A stretch of DNA of 64,000 bases from Solimicrobium sp043758755. Lineage in GTDB: Bacteria > Pseudomonadota > Gammaproteobacteria > Burkholderiales > Burkholderiaceae_D. Positions within the stretch are counted from its first letter, which is position 1. Every line of letters begins with the position of its first letter. The position numbers and the translations under genes are program-made. Where the stretch lies: NCBI GenBank assembly GCA_043758755.1, contig JAYVMW010000051.1:1-64000 (forward strand). Direction: 5' to 3'. Below, piece after piece: positions 8,457 to 17,122 of the stretch. The notes below the pieces were generated by a model that was not told the DNA's origin, made no database searches, and saw only the letters and a list, made by a program, of their open reading frames with translations.

Positions 8457-10067
8457 ATGTTACCCATTCCACCATCGTCGGCTCAAAGCCGCACTTTTAC
8501 AACTGCCGATGTTGCGCAATCCGCATCCGAACCAACCAAAGACCGGTTGTCGCAGTCACCAGACTGCGTTTTTAGTCACACCTCGCAATGGCTGACCGAA
8601 CAGGAAATGCTGAGCATGATGCAATCCAACAAACGGCATCAACAACTCGTCACGCAGTATTACCAGAAAAGATTAATCCCAGATGTGCGCAGCAAGCCTG
8701 AGCTGGTTCGTCTGTACCGCGATCCGGCGCTGCGCATCGACCGGTACCTGTGCTCGGATCGCACCGGTCGGGATTGGCTCGCCGGGATGGGAATCTATTT
8801 TCCGCTGACTGCAAAAATTCAAAGCGGCGAAATGAGAATCGGGGGCGTGCGCGAATTGATGATACGCCAGGACGATGCGATAAGTGCCCTGTGCACCAGC
8901 GGTGGCCTGGCCCGGCGCCAAATTGCCGTGTTTCGCAACCGCCTGTTCCGAGAGCATATTGAATATGATCGTATCGACATCGCAACCGCGCTCAGAATGT
9001 CCGGCAATGGCAAAAATTTATTCTACAGTCTGACGCTCAAAAGCCTGTTCAGAGCAGGCTGCCTGCATCCGGCAGATCTGGAAAAAATCTCGGGTCCGGG
9101 TCTGCAATTGCTGCATGACCCGCTGCTGGTCGGATTGTTGCAGGATGCGCTGATCCGGCCGAAGCAAGTACTGAGTCTGACCAGGGTACAGCTCGAATCG
9201 ATATTGATCTGCAGGGATTTGCTGATGAATAAACAGATGTCGGTCACCCAGGTACTGGCATTGACCGACAGTCAAAAGGTGGGGTTGCGCAAAACTGTTC
9301 AACAGGGCATGGCCAGCTCTGTGGGAGTCCCTTATGAATTGCGCTCACTGCTGGCCAAACCGGCCTGTGTCGCTATGCGGGAAGCACTTCTATGTGCAGA
9401 TGGCAGGGTTAAACACCATGTGAAATGGATCAGGGCGTTTGGCAAAATTGTTCATCGTTTGCCGCCTGACACCATCATCCGCTACATGGATACCTCATCC
9501 CAGGGACAACGCTGCGCCTTTACCGGGCTCACCAACGGGTTAATGACCATGGGAGCCGACCGGTGCGTGAGCGCCTATCTGCAGATCTATATCAATCTGA
9601 CCCAACATTTAAACAGCGCAGACTACCTCAAAGTAGTGCAGCCATTTCTGTCCGATGTTTTTGGTGAACTGGTGGTTGACGCGATCATTGCCGACCTACC
9701 CGAATGCATAGACCAATGCTGCAGGATCTGGGCATTGGTGCGCGCCCAATGCGCAATCAGTGGCGCGAGCATCGAGCCGTTGCACGCACTGGTCATGCCA
9801 CTGCTGATCAAACAGTTTCGCGTGTTTGAGTTCGTCAACATTCGAATACTGGACAAAGGTGTGCATCGCTCCTTTGGCCGGTTGCTGGTTGTGATGGATT
9901 TGCTGGAACACGAGGTTTTCTTCAATGCGTGGGGGGCCTGCCTGGAACAGCCATGCCTGTCAACTTCTGACAGCGACAAGAAATTGCGCGACTGTTACCA
10001 CGCACTGTTTCTCCCGTTCGGACATTTTGAGGTGGGCGCCAGAATTCTTGATGCGATTCGGGCCTGA
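8457..10067 (+). CDS. large helical effector-like protein A, F-box-like N-terminus
   Basis: The product has 536 residues and no signal peptide or membrane segment, and I do not recognise the family. It is a clear paralogue of the next gene: shared blocks include RTGR(D/N)(W/Y)LA, FYS(L/M)TL(K/Q)SLFR(A/S)G, LQLLHDPLLVGLLQ, DTIIRYMDTSSQG and MGADRC. Residues about 36-70 (SPDCVFSHTSQWLTEQEMLS, then MMQSNKRHQQL) resemble an F-box. The middle contains Leu-rich helical repeats with DPLLVGLLQDALI, QVLSLTRVQLESILIC and TQVLALTDSQ, suggesting tandem helical units. The start codon is weakly supported (no clear ribosome-binding site before 8457). It is divergent from the ankyrin gene across 273 bp. Confidence 0.7.
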   Translation: MLPIPPSSAQSRTFTTADVAQSASEPTKDRLSQSPDCVFSHTSQWLTEQEMLSMMQSNKRHQQLVTQYYQKRLIPDVRSKPELVRLYRDPALRIDRYLCSDRTGRDWLAGMGIYFPLTAKIQSGEMRIGGVRELMIRQDDAISALCTSGGLARRQIAVFRNRLFREHIEYDRIDIATALRMSGNGKNLFYSLTLKSLFRAGCLHPADLEKISGPGLQLLHDPLLVGLLQDALIRPKQVLSLTRVQLESILICRDLLMNKQMSVTQVLALTDSQKVGLRKTVQQGMASSVGVPYELRSLLAKPACVAMREALLCADGRVKHHVKWIRAFGKIVHRLPPDTIIRYMDTSSQGQRCAFTGLTNGLMTMGADRCVSAYLQIYINLTQHLNSADYLKVVQPFLSDVFGELVVDAIIADLPECIDQCCRIWALVRAQCAISGASIEPLHALVMPLLIKQFRVFEFVNIRILDKGVHRSFGRLLVVMDLLEHEVFFNAWGACLEQPCLSTSDSDKKLRDCYHALFLPFGHFEVGARILDAIRA

Positions 10068-10134
10068 CTCCTTCCCATTTAACAATTGCCGCCGCAATCA
10101 AATCCTGCTGACAAAGTTAATCATCGAGGTTTTT

Positions 10135-11856
10135 ATGCTACCCACTTCACTGACTTCATTTTCATTCACCATACCTGCACAGCCACAATCGCTTGCGTCT
10201 GGCGGAACTGACTCTGTTCAAACCCAAACCGGTACCAAAGAAGACAGACTGTTGCGCCTGCCGGATTCCATTCTCCATCTGAAGTCGGAATGGCTGAAAG
10301 AACAAGAAATGCTGAATCTGATGCAAACCAGCAGGAGGCATCACTGGCTGGGCAATAAATATTACGAGGACAGATTAAAAAAAAATCGGCTGCGCACCGC
10401 TCACCCGGCGCTGGACTACCGCGACCCCGGCAAGCGCATTGAACACAACCTTCTGACGAACCAGACTGGCCGAAATTATCTGGCCAAACTGGGAATCCAG
10501 TTTCCGCTGACCTCAGACATCCAAAGCGGCAAAATGACGGTGGCACAGGCGCAGCAATTTCTGCAGGCGCAGCAGAAAATAATGCAGGCCACGCTGGACA
10601 ATGGGGTGCTTTTGGGACGACAGAAAGAATATTTCAGCAATCCGCTTTTAGCAGAACATTTTTTGTGTGGTCGCTGTGACCGCGCAACGTTGATCAGACT
10701 GGCCGACAAAGGCCGGCATCTGTTTTACAGCATGACACTGCAAAGTCTGTTCCGGTCCGGTGCACTGATTCCGACCGATCTGGAAGGCATGTCTGCAGCG
10801 GGCGTTCAGTTGTTGCATGACCCGCTGCTGGTCGGTCTGTTTCAAAATGGTGCGATCAAAAAACGCGATGTGCTGCACCTGACGCAAACCCAGTTCGAAG
10901 CGCTGCTGATTTGCCGGCCTTTAGTGGCGAACCGCACATTGTCTGTGCAGTGTCTGCAACACGAGCAGCTGACAGCGATACGCAAAGCTGGCCTGCTCGA
11001 TGATCTGCATGACAAACGCATCACGCTTTCTGACGCTCTGGCCGGCCGCGCTGCCGAACCGACAGTGCCGGCAGAAGAAGTGTTCAGAACAGGTTCCGGC
11101 AGCAGCCTGAACCAGTCCGACCTTCGGCGTCTGCTGACAAAAACGCCGCTTAATGCGATCAGCGTTGCGATCGATAATGATGATGTGGATTGGATCAAGT
11201 CATTTGGGAAAGCCCTGCATCTTTTGCCGGTAGACACAATTATTCAGTATCTGGATGCCGGTGACAGATCTGCCCTTGGCGTGATGGAGGAAGGCGTACT
11301 GAGTATGGGGGCCGATGCGCCCTGCGCTTATCTTCAGTTATATATCGATCTGGCGCAACATTTGAACAGTGACGACTACCTGAGGGTAGTGCAGCCATTG
11401 TTAGAAGGGGGAATATTTGGCTTTTTGATTGCGGATGCATACACTTACGGGTCCGCTTTCCTCGAAATTTTTGACCAGTGCTGCACGGTCTGGGCGCTGA
11501 TACGGACTAAATGTCTCATCAGTGGCAGGCGCATCCAACCATTGCGGGAGTTGGTCTGGCCGGCGCTTGAATTTGGACAATTGGGAACGGTGCTTCGAAA
11601 TCAATCTGGTGCTTTTTGCGCAGCGTATGCCCGCCTGCTGGTGGTGATGGACTTGCTGGACAGTCAGAAGTTGTTCGATTTAATGACCGACGGGTGGGAC
11701 TGGGAATTAAGTGACAAAGACCTTGCCGACCCACTGGTTCTTGATTGCAATCAGGCACTGTTCAGCCTGATTGAACATGAGGGAACGGGAGCGAAGGTAC
11801 TTGACTCAATTGCCGAGGGGTTCAACAGGCGTAAACAGTTCAGGCAGGACGAATAA
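10135..11856 (+). CDS. large helical effector-like protein B, F-box-like N-terminus
   Basis: The product has 573 residues from ATG 10135 (preceded by GAGG). The frame is open to 9925, but that part overlaps gene A and is not conserved. Residues about 37-70 read RLPDSILHLKSEWLKEQEML then NLMQTSRRHHWL, which matches the F-box pattern LP-x-x-hh...L-x-x-x-(D/E)hL-x-hh-x-V-x-R-x-a better than any other member here. The helical repeat core (FRSGALIPTDLEGMSAAGVQ, LLHDPLLVGLFQNGAI, VLHLTQTQFEALLIC) aligns with protein A. A roughly 35-residue insert around 'DALAGRAAEPTVPAEEVF' is absent from A. The last 17 bp overlap the convergent ankyrin gene. Function is unknown; an SCF-hijacking role is only a hypothesis. 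Confidence 0.75.
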   Translation: MLPTSLTSFSFTIPAQPQSLASGGTDSVQTQTGTKEDRLLRLPDSILHLKSEWLKEQEMLNLMQTSRRHHWLGNKYYEDRLKKNRLRTAHPALDYRDPGKRIEHNLLTNQTGRNYLAKLGIQFPLTSDIQSGKMTVAQAQQFLQAQQKIMQATLDNGVLLGRQKEYFSNPLLAEHFLCGRCDRATLIRLADKGRHLFYSMTLQSLFRSGALIPTDLEGMSAAGVQLLHDPLLVGLFQNGAIKKRDVLHLTQTQFEALLICRPLVANRTLSVQCLQHEQLTAIRKAGLLDDLHDKRITLSDALAGRAAEPTVPAEEVFRTGSGSSLNQSDLRRLLTKTPLNAISVAIDNDDVDWIKSFGKALHLLPVDTIIQYLDAGDRSALGVMEEGVLSMGADAPCAYLQLYIDLAQHLNSDDYLRVVQPLLEGGIFGFLIADAYTYGSAFLEIFDQCCTVWALIRTKCLISGRRIQPLRELVWPALEFGQLGTVLRNQSGAFCAAYARLLVVMDLLDSQKLFDLMTDGWDWELSDKDLADPLVLDCNQALFSLIEHEGTGAKVLDSIAEGFNRRKQFRQDE

Positions 11857-13207
11857 ACGATTGCAAAAAGCCCTCGAATTCAACCAACAATTTAAAACGT
11901 TGATCCAGATGGGCAATCTGTTGTTGATTATCATCAGAAACCAGTTCTGCCCTGTAAGCAATCATTTCCTCTTTATAGGTATCGATTTGTGCTGTCGGGC
12001 TGCGCTCTGGCGATCCGCATAATTGCGGATCGGCTCCGGCCTGCAACAATTCTCTGGCTTCATCAAACATGAAGCGGTTGATGCAATAGAATAAAACAGT
12101 AGCGCCCGAGTCCGACATGGTATCCAGAACAGATTTCAGATTGGGGATGTGCTAGTCATTCAATATCTGCAATACCGTCGATAGGTTCGTTATGCGGCCA
12201 CGGTATCCGCACAGGTAGTATTTCAGCGCCGATAAATGCAGAATCGTGTAACCCTTGTGCCCTCTGGTGCAAAAATCAAATCCAAGCTCGGCGGCCTTGC
12301 GCACGTAATCCGGAAAAACATAGAAGCAGGTTGTTTTGTCTGTGCAATAGTTCCCGGCACGGTGAACGGGGGTATCGCCGCTGGCGTCTTTAACATTAAA
12401 ATCCAGACCCTGCGCATTAAAAAGCAAATAATGAATCAGGCTTGAACGATTCCCGCCCACAGTCACACCACTCGACGCGGCGTGATGCAATAGCGTCATG
12501 CCATCTTCGTCCTGATCATTGATCGATTCTGGTTTTGTTCTCAAATAAAGATATAAATCTTTGCAACTATGGGAAAGATGTCTGAACAGTTCACTCTTTG
12601 AATCAAATGATTGCTCCGTCTTGCGAAAATCAGGTAATTTACATACGCCTAACCGGATCAACCGGTCTGCAGTGTCAAATCCGGCACAATCCGATGTCAG
12701 CACAAATCTGAAACGTTCGAGGTTCAACGTACTGGGAGAAATTACCGTGTTCAATATATTTTTATTTACCTGGCCAAAGCTTCTGGAATCCTGGGCTGAT
12801 AAATAGCTGTTCACTTTCAACAGCGAGTCGGCCGGTTGATCATTCAATGTCGGGACACTGACCAGAATTGCCCTGGCCTGGTCACCGCTCGCAATCAATT
12901 TGCCGGTATGGTATTTGATTGTGCCACTAATGAGCCGACAATTAACCAATACTATATTTTTTGGAATTTCCAGTTGCTCACCCGGTTCCAGATGGAATTC
13001 AAGGTCTTTTAAAACCAGAGTTCCCTTTTCTGCGACGTTGGTACTGTGCTTTAAGGTGCGGACCAGATTGTCATGCGGCGTCAGGCTGTCATCCCAGGCT
13101 TCACCAATGAAGGCGCGTATGCTCTGTTCCTGAGGTGTAAATTGTTGCGAAATTGTGGTGGATAAAATCTTGGGTGCGGGCACAGTGCCAATTGGGATAC
13201 TGATCAT
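11840..13207 (-). pseudogene. ankyrin-repeat/F-box-like protein interrupted by TAG
   Basis: The full frame would encode about 454 residues. A TAG at 12152-12154 splits it into a 351-residue N-terminal product and a same-frame remainder (IPNLKSVLDTMSDSGATVLF onwards). The paralogue at 6708 reads through the same point with a sense codon (MTQSQIPNL versus LND-stop-HIPNL), so this is a point nonsense mutation and not a frameshift. Kept features are the IRAFIGEAWDDSLTPHDNLV block, the F-box-like LLKVNSYLSAQDSRSFGQVN, and ankyrin repeats MTLLHHAASSG, GDTPVHRAGN and GYTILHLSAL. The start ATG 13207 has GGAG upstream. The 351-residue product keeps most repeats and could still act. Confidence 0.75.
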
Positions 13208-13234
13208 GGGAGCTCCAATTAATTGAATGGTTAT

Positions 13235-13260
13235 CGGACAGGCGCGCCGACACCTGTCCG
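13235..13260. repeat. inverted repeat upstream of the ankyrin gene
   Basis: CGGACAGG (13235-13242) and CCTGTCCG (13253-13260) form a perfect 8-bp inverted repeat with a 10-base spacer, 28 bp before the ankyrin start codon. No T-run follows on either strand, so an operator is more likely than a terminator. The binding protein is unknown. Confidence 0.4.
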
Positions 13261-13343
13261 AGCCGAGATTCTAGACCCCAAAAATACATGAGCCACCCTT
13301 GAAAACCCCAATTCCCAATCATCTCCGTTTTGGTTCGACTTTG

Positions 13344-13655
13344 TTAAACGGTTGCTTTATACACCCCTAATTTCAACCCGGCCGCATCAAGTACCGCCAA
13401 TAAGGTTTTGAAGGTGGGGTTGCCATTTGGTGAAAGTGCTCTGTAAAGACTCTCGCGGGGAATGCCGGCACGCTCGGCAACTGCGGCCATACCTTGGGCT
13501 TCAGCAACATGCCTCAATGCTGCCAGCAAGGCTTCACGTCCGCCTTCCAGGTTAACTTCATCGATAGCTGCAGCAAGATATTCATCGGCGAACGAAGGAT
13601 CGTCACGCAACAAGTCCACCACGGTCTCGTCATGCGGCCTGGATTTTTTACTCAT
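13344..13655 (-). CDS. HigA-type antitoxin (addiction module antidote, XRE-like)
   Basis: The product is a 103-residue DNA-binding antitoxin. The helix-turn-helix core is AEAQGMAAVAERAGIPRESL then YRALSPNGNPTFKTL, the signature of the 'putative addiction module antidote' family paired with small RelE-like toxins. The N-terminus (ETVVDLLRDDPSFADEYLAA) is the usual toxin-contact part. Its ATG overlaps the toxin stop by 4 bp (13652-13655), so the order is toxin first, antitoxin second, as in HigBA systems. It should bind its own promoter and neutralise the toxin. Confidence 0.88.
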   Translation of the reverse strand: MSKKSRPHDETVVDLLRDDPSFADEYLAAAIDEVNLEGGREALLAALRHVAEAQGMAAVAERAGIPRESLYRALSPNGNPTFKTLLAVLDAAGLKLGVYKATV

Positions 13656-13978
13656 GGTGCAGTTCTCCTTTTCCAGTCTTTCAGATAGTCCAAGGCTGTA
13701 TCAATATCGGCCTGCTGTCTGCGTTTATCACCACCCATCAACAACAGCACAATTCTTCCGCCGGCGCGGTTGTAATAGACCCGGTAACCCGCGCCGCAGT
13801 CGATGCGCAATTCCCACATACCATCGCTGATTGGCTTGCAGTCACCAAAATTTCCAGCTGCCAGACGCTGCAGCCTCGTCAATATTCTTGCCTTTGCCTG
13901 CCGGTCAGTCAACTTTGCCAGCCAATCCTTGAATGGGTCGCGCCCATCTTCAGTTAAATAATCGATGAGATGAATCAT
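13652..13978 (-). CDS. RelE/HigB-type toxin
   Basis: The product has 108 residues and matches the small RelE/ParE-superfamily toxins of the 'addiction module killer' type: DPFKDWLAKLTDRQAKARIL, NFGDCKPISDGMWELRID, GAGYRVYY and IVLLLMGGDKRRQQADID occur in family order. WELR plus GYRVYY and the C-terminal GGDK-x-x-Q-x-x-DI are hallmarks. Members are usually mRNA interferases or gyrase poisons; the sequence does not say which. It lies between the effector-like cluster and the VirB operon, consistent with stabilising accessory DNA. Confidence 0.88.
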   Translation of the reverse strand: MIHLIDYLTEDGRDPFKDWLAKLTDRQAKARILTRLQRLAAGNFGDCKPISDGMWELRIDCGAGYRVYYNRAGGRIVLLLMGGDKRRQQADIDTALDYLKDWKRRTAP

Positions 13979-13987
13979 TTTTTGTGA

Positions 13988-14015
13988 ATTATACGTTACA
14001 AGTTAAAAGAATCAA
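13988..14015 (-). promoter_or_regulatory. sigma70-type promoter of the toxin-antitoxin pair
   Basis: On the minus strand TTGATT (14010-14015) and TATAAT (13988-13993) are 16 bp apart. The predicted start is within a few bases of the toxin ATG at 13978, and no ribosome-binding site is seen, so the mRNA may be nearly leaderless. An imperfect inverted repeat TTGT...ACAA (13982-14001) overlaps the -10 box and could be the antitoxin operator. Confidence 0.55.
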
Positions 14016-14023
14016 AGTCATTT

Positions 14024-15046
14024 TTACCGCCCCTCATACAAAATTTCCGAAACAAACCGCTCCCCGGTGTGCCGGTCAAACCGGAACTGCACCACCACCT
14101 GTATGAGCGACTTGGCGTAATCAATGATCTGAGACTGGGACAGTGGAATGCCGGCGCGCATGACCATGAGCGACAGGCGTTCATACATCATGGCCGGGCT
14201 GTTGGCGTGGATGGTGGAGATGGAGCCGCCGGCGCCGGTATTGAGCAGTTCCAGATACGAATAGGCTTCCGCACCACGCAGCTCGCCCATGATGATCCGG
14301 TCGCCGGTCAGGCGCAGTGATGCTTCCAGCAAATCAATCGCGGTTACGGCGGCTTCACCCTGCGCACCCCGCGAATACAGCAAATGCAAACGGTTCGGCT
14401 GCCTGGGCATGAGCTCTCTGGCATCTTCGATCGTGATAAGGCGCTCTTCCATGGGAATGAGTTTGAGCAGGGCATTGGCAAACGTGGTTTTTCCGGTATT
14501 GGTGCCGGCTGAAATCATGATGTTCTTATGCATGCAAATGGCCAGTTGCAAAAAGCCCGGCCAGTCTTTGTCTCTGGCCAATCTCAGCAGATTCTGTTCT
14601 GTTGCTGCGCCCTGCACGGCGCAATTGATTTTGCCAAACGCACCGCTTTGCTGATAGTCAGGAATCGACAGATCCAACATCGAGGGCTTTCTTATACACA
14701 GCGCCATGGTCTGCTCGGCAACCGCCGGCGCGCGCACCGCTTGCACCCGGTAACCGCCGCGCAGACTGTCATCCTTGCCTTTACTTAAATCGATGGGAAT
14801 CGTGGCCGACAGTAACGGGTTGCGCCGGTCGGTGGTCTGGCTGGTAAACGCCGCTGTTACGTCCGTGAGTGATTTGAGCAGGGACAAGGACAGCTCCGGC
14901 ATGGCAACGGCTTCCATGTAACCTTTGCCACGCCGGGCAATAAACATTTCTCCGGGACGGTTGACCGCAATTTCTGTGACTTCTGGGTCGTCCAGATAAG
15001 CACGCATGCAGGCCAGTTTGGCGCGAAAGGAAGCAATCTGGGACAT
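14024..15046 (-). CDS. virB11: VirB11-type secretion ATPase
   Basis: The product is a 340-residue hexameric traffic ATPase of type IV secretion, attached to the inner face of the inner membrane. Visible motifs are Walker A AGTNTGKT (about 180-187), the Asp box LITIEDARE (203-211), Walker B RIIMGELRG (250-258) and the His box GGSISTIHANSP (273-284). The N-terminal domain has the expected VTEIAVNRPGEMFI. It is the last gene of the virB operon, 5 bp after virB10. Length and motifs are complete, so it should be active. Confidence 0.95.
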   Translation of the reverse strand: MSQIASFRAKLACMRAYLDDPEVTEIAVNRPGEMFIARRGKGYMEAVAMPELSLSLLKSLTDVTAAFTSQTTDRRNPLLSATIPIDLSKGKDDSLRGGYRVQAVRAPAVAEQTMALCIRKPSMLDLSIPDYQQSGAFGKINCAVQGAATEQNLLRLARDKDWPGFLQLAICMHKNIMISAGTNTGKTTFANALLKLIPMEERLITIEDARELMPRQPNRLHLLYSRGAQGEAAVTAIDLLEASLRLTGDRIIMGELRGAEAYSYLELLNTGAGGSISTIHANSPAMMYERLSLMVMRAGIPLSQSQIIDYAKSLIQVVVQFRFDRHTGERFVSEILYEGR

Positions 15047-15051
15047 GGCTA

Positions 15052-16272
15052 TTACTCAAAAAAGTCGGCCTGACCGCTGGCTTCGGCAGCCGGTTTTTTT
15101 GGTTGGAGCAGCGCAGAAAAGTCGAGATCACGATTCACAAAAATACGTATCCGTGTTCCTGCCGGTACGGTCACGGTGGGTGGCATATTGACGTACGGCG
15201 CCAGTACCGATTGCGCCGTCTGTGCAGCGGCCTGCTGTACCGACAGACGATACTGCGCAGCCGAATAATTTTGATAGTCGGCAGGCACGGCCATATTGGC
15301 AGATCCGGCACCGATAATCGACAGCAGTGCCGACGTGCCGAAAATTTCCGCGAAATGACTGTCAACAAAGCCGCCGGTGCCAGCGGTGCCGAGCTGGTCT
15401 GCACCGTCGCTGTCCAGCGCAACTTCCGACAGCGTGCCATCCACGTTGGCCACGCGCAGCGTATTCCAGACCGTGAACAGGCGGTTTTGCCCCTTGCGCA
15501 GATCGGCATTGTAGACACCGCACAATCTCGAACCCCAGGGAATCAACACCCTGCGCCCCCGTTCGGCATACACATCGCGTTGCGTCAGCGCGCACACCGT
15601 GCCGGGCAGGTCCGACACAATGCGCGGAATGCTGATGGCCTCAATAATTTTTCCCTGCAAAATTTTATGGTCAGGGTCGCTGACGGCAGCGGCCTGGCTG
15701 GAGGGCACGCCCTTCCCGGAAGCGGCCTGCGCAAATGCGGCATTCTTGTCCGGTGCAACCGGGCCGGCCGGCGTTTCTGGCAAACCGGACTTGAACTGGG
15801 GAAGTCGCAGCTCCGGCAAGACCGACGCGCCTGCAGCAGAATTGTTGTCCGAGGGATCGAGGGCTGATTTCAGCCGTGCCTCACGCAACTGGCGCGACTT
15901 CTCAGTGTGCTGCAGGTCCAGTTGCCGCTGCAGTATTTTTAAGGGGTCGGTCGGACTTGCGTTCTGCAGGATCGGATTTTCAAGCGGCACCCGCATTTCA
16001 GGATAGACCGGCTTCGGTTCGGTTTCAAACTCGGGTTTCAATTCAGGTACCGGCTTTCTTGGCGCGGCCGTCAAATGCGGCTCGGGCCCCTGCATGACCG
16101 GCTTTTGCGCCGAGGAAGCAAAATAGGCAGCAGCACCGCTCACAAGCGCAAGCAGCGCAGCGACCAGAAAACCATTCACTTTTGTGCGGCGCTGCGCGGC
16201 TACGATCGACGTTTCCTGTTCATGGCTGGCACTGACAGTGTTGGTGCGTGGCGGAGTTGCAGCATCCGTCAT
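15052..16272 (-). CDS. virB10: VirB10/TrbI core-complex protein
   Basis: The product has 406 residues. It has a cytoplasmic N-tail, one transmembrane helix (about 34-52, GFLVAALLALVSGAAAYFA), a Pro-rich periplasmic linker and the C-terminal TrbI beta-barrel domain (KILQGKIIEAISIPRIVSDL, CALTQRDVY, RVLIPWGSRLCG, FVDSHFAEIFG, VPAGTRIRIFVNRDLDF). VirB10 spans both membranes and forms the outer-membrane channel with VirB9 and VirB7. Its ATG overlaps the virB9 stop by one base (TGATG). Confidence 0.95.
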   Translation of the reverse strand: MTDAATPPRTNTVSASHEQETSIVAAQRRTKVNGFLVAALLALVSGAAAYFASSAQKPVMQGPEPHLTAAPRKPVPELKPEFETEPKPVYPEMRVPLENPILQNASPTDPLKILQRQLDLQHTEKSRQLREARLKSALDPSDNNSAAGASVLPELRLPQFKSGLPETPAGPVAPDKNAAFAQAASGKGVPSSQAAAVSDPDHKILQGKIIEAISIPRIVSDLPGTVCALTQRDVYAERGRRVLIPWGSRLCGVYNADLRKGQNRLFTVWNTLRVANVDGTLSEVALDSDGADQLGTAGTGGFVDSHFAEIFGTSALLSIIGAGSANMAVPADYQNYSAAQYRLSVQQAAAQTAQSVLAPYVNMPPTVTVPAGTRIRIFVNRDLDFSALLQPKKPAAEASGQADFFE

Positions 16273-17015
16273 CAGCCCTCTCCTCCAGCCAGGGCGGCAT
16301 TCTCAACACACAGATGAGTCTGACCATTGCGCAGCACAAACCTGCGTCCGATCCGCTCTGCCACCATATACGCACCGTCACGATGCACATTAACAATGGA
16401 TTCGGTGCCATCGCTTTCCACAAAATAGATGACCGGCAAATCCGATTGCCTGGCGAACTGAAAATAGGTAAATTCGCCGTCATCAAATACGCGCTGCAAC
16501 GGTATGGCTGATTTATGCCCGGCCGAGGCGTAATCCATGTTGAGGGCAGCCGGATTGAAATTCTTCCGCATACTCTGCTGCGCTTTGTCGGCCGCAGCAA
16601 TCGTGGCAGACTGGTTCAGCAACTCCGGATATTTGAAACGCACCATGAAAGTCATGTCGGTGGTACTGCTATCGAGCTTGAACAGATAGGTATGCCGGTT
16701 GGTCACCACGGTCATATTGCCGGACGCCTCCGGCTCCACCGGCTTCAGATACAGGTGATTTTCTTTGATCACGGTTTGCCAGGCGATCGAATCGCCAAAG
16801 GTGCGGCCGGTAATGATTTCACCGGGAGCAAATTCGATGGTGGTGACATAGCCGTAGGTGCCGACCAGTTCAATCACCTGATTCGGGTCATACACAATCT
16901 GTTTGATGCGCTGGTCAGAACTGAGTCCACGCGGCTCTTTTGCCGCCAGAGGCGACAACGGCAACAGCAGCAATGCAATACCGGCCATCCGTCTGATTGT
17001 GCGCATTGTTGTCAT
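16272..17015 (-). CDS. virB9: VirB9/TrbG core-complex protein
   Basis: The product has 247 residues with a Sec signal peptide (MAGIALLLLPLSPLAAKEP). The family patterns IKQIVYDPNQVIELVGTYGY, TTIEFAPGEII and GDSIAWQTVIKENHLYLKPV, then NMTVVTNRHTYLFKL and YMVAERIGRRFVLRNGQTHL are in order. The start ATG 17015 has AAGAG upstream. It forms the outer-membrane core ring with VirB7 and VirB10. Confidence 0.94.
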   Translation of the reverse strand: MTTMRTIRRMAGIALLLLPLSPLAAKEPRGLSSDQRIKQIVYDPNQVIELVGTYGYVTTIEFAPGEIITGRTFGDSIAWQTVIKENHLYLKPVEPEASGNMTVVTNRHTYLFKLDSSTTDMTFMVRFKYPELLNQSATIAAADKAQQSMRKNFNPAALNMDYASAGHKSAIPLQRVFDDGEFTYFQFARQSDLPVIYFVESDGTESIVNVHRDGAYMVAERIGRRFVLRNGQTHLCVENAALAGGEG

Positions 17016-17122
17016 GCATTCTCTTTTCGATTATTAAATTACCGGCTCAGTTTAAGATTTTTACTGTAGGAAGTTGCCGCAAATCCCAGCGGATTTTCCC
17101 AGCGATCGCCCAACGCCAGCGG

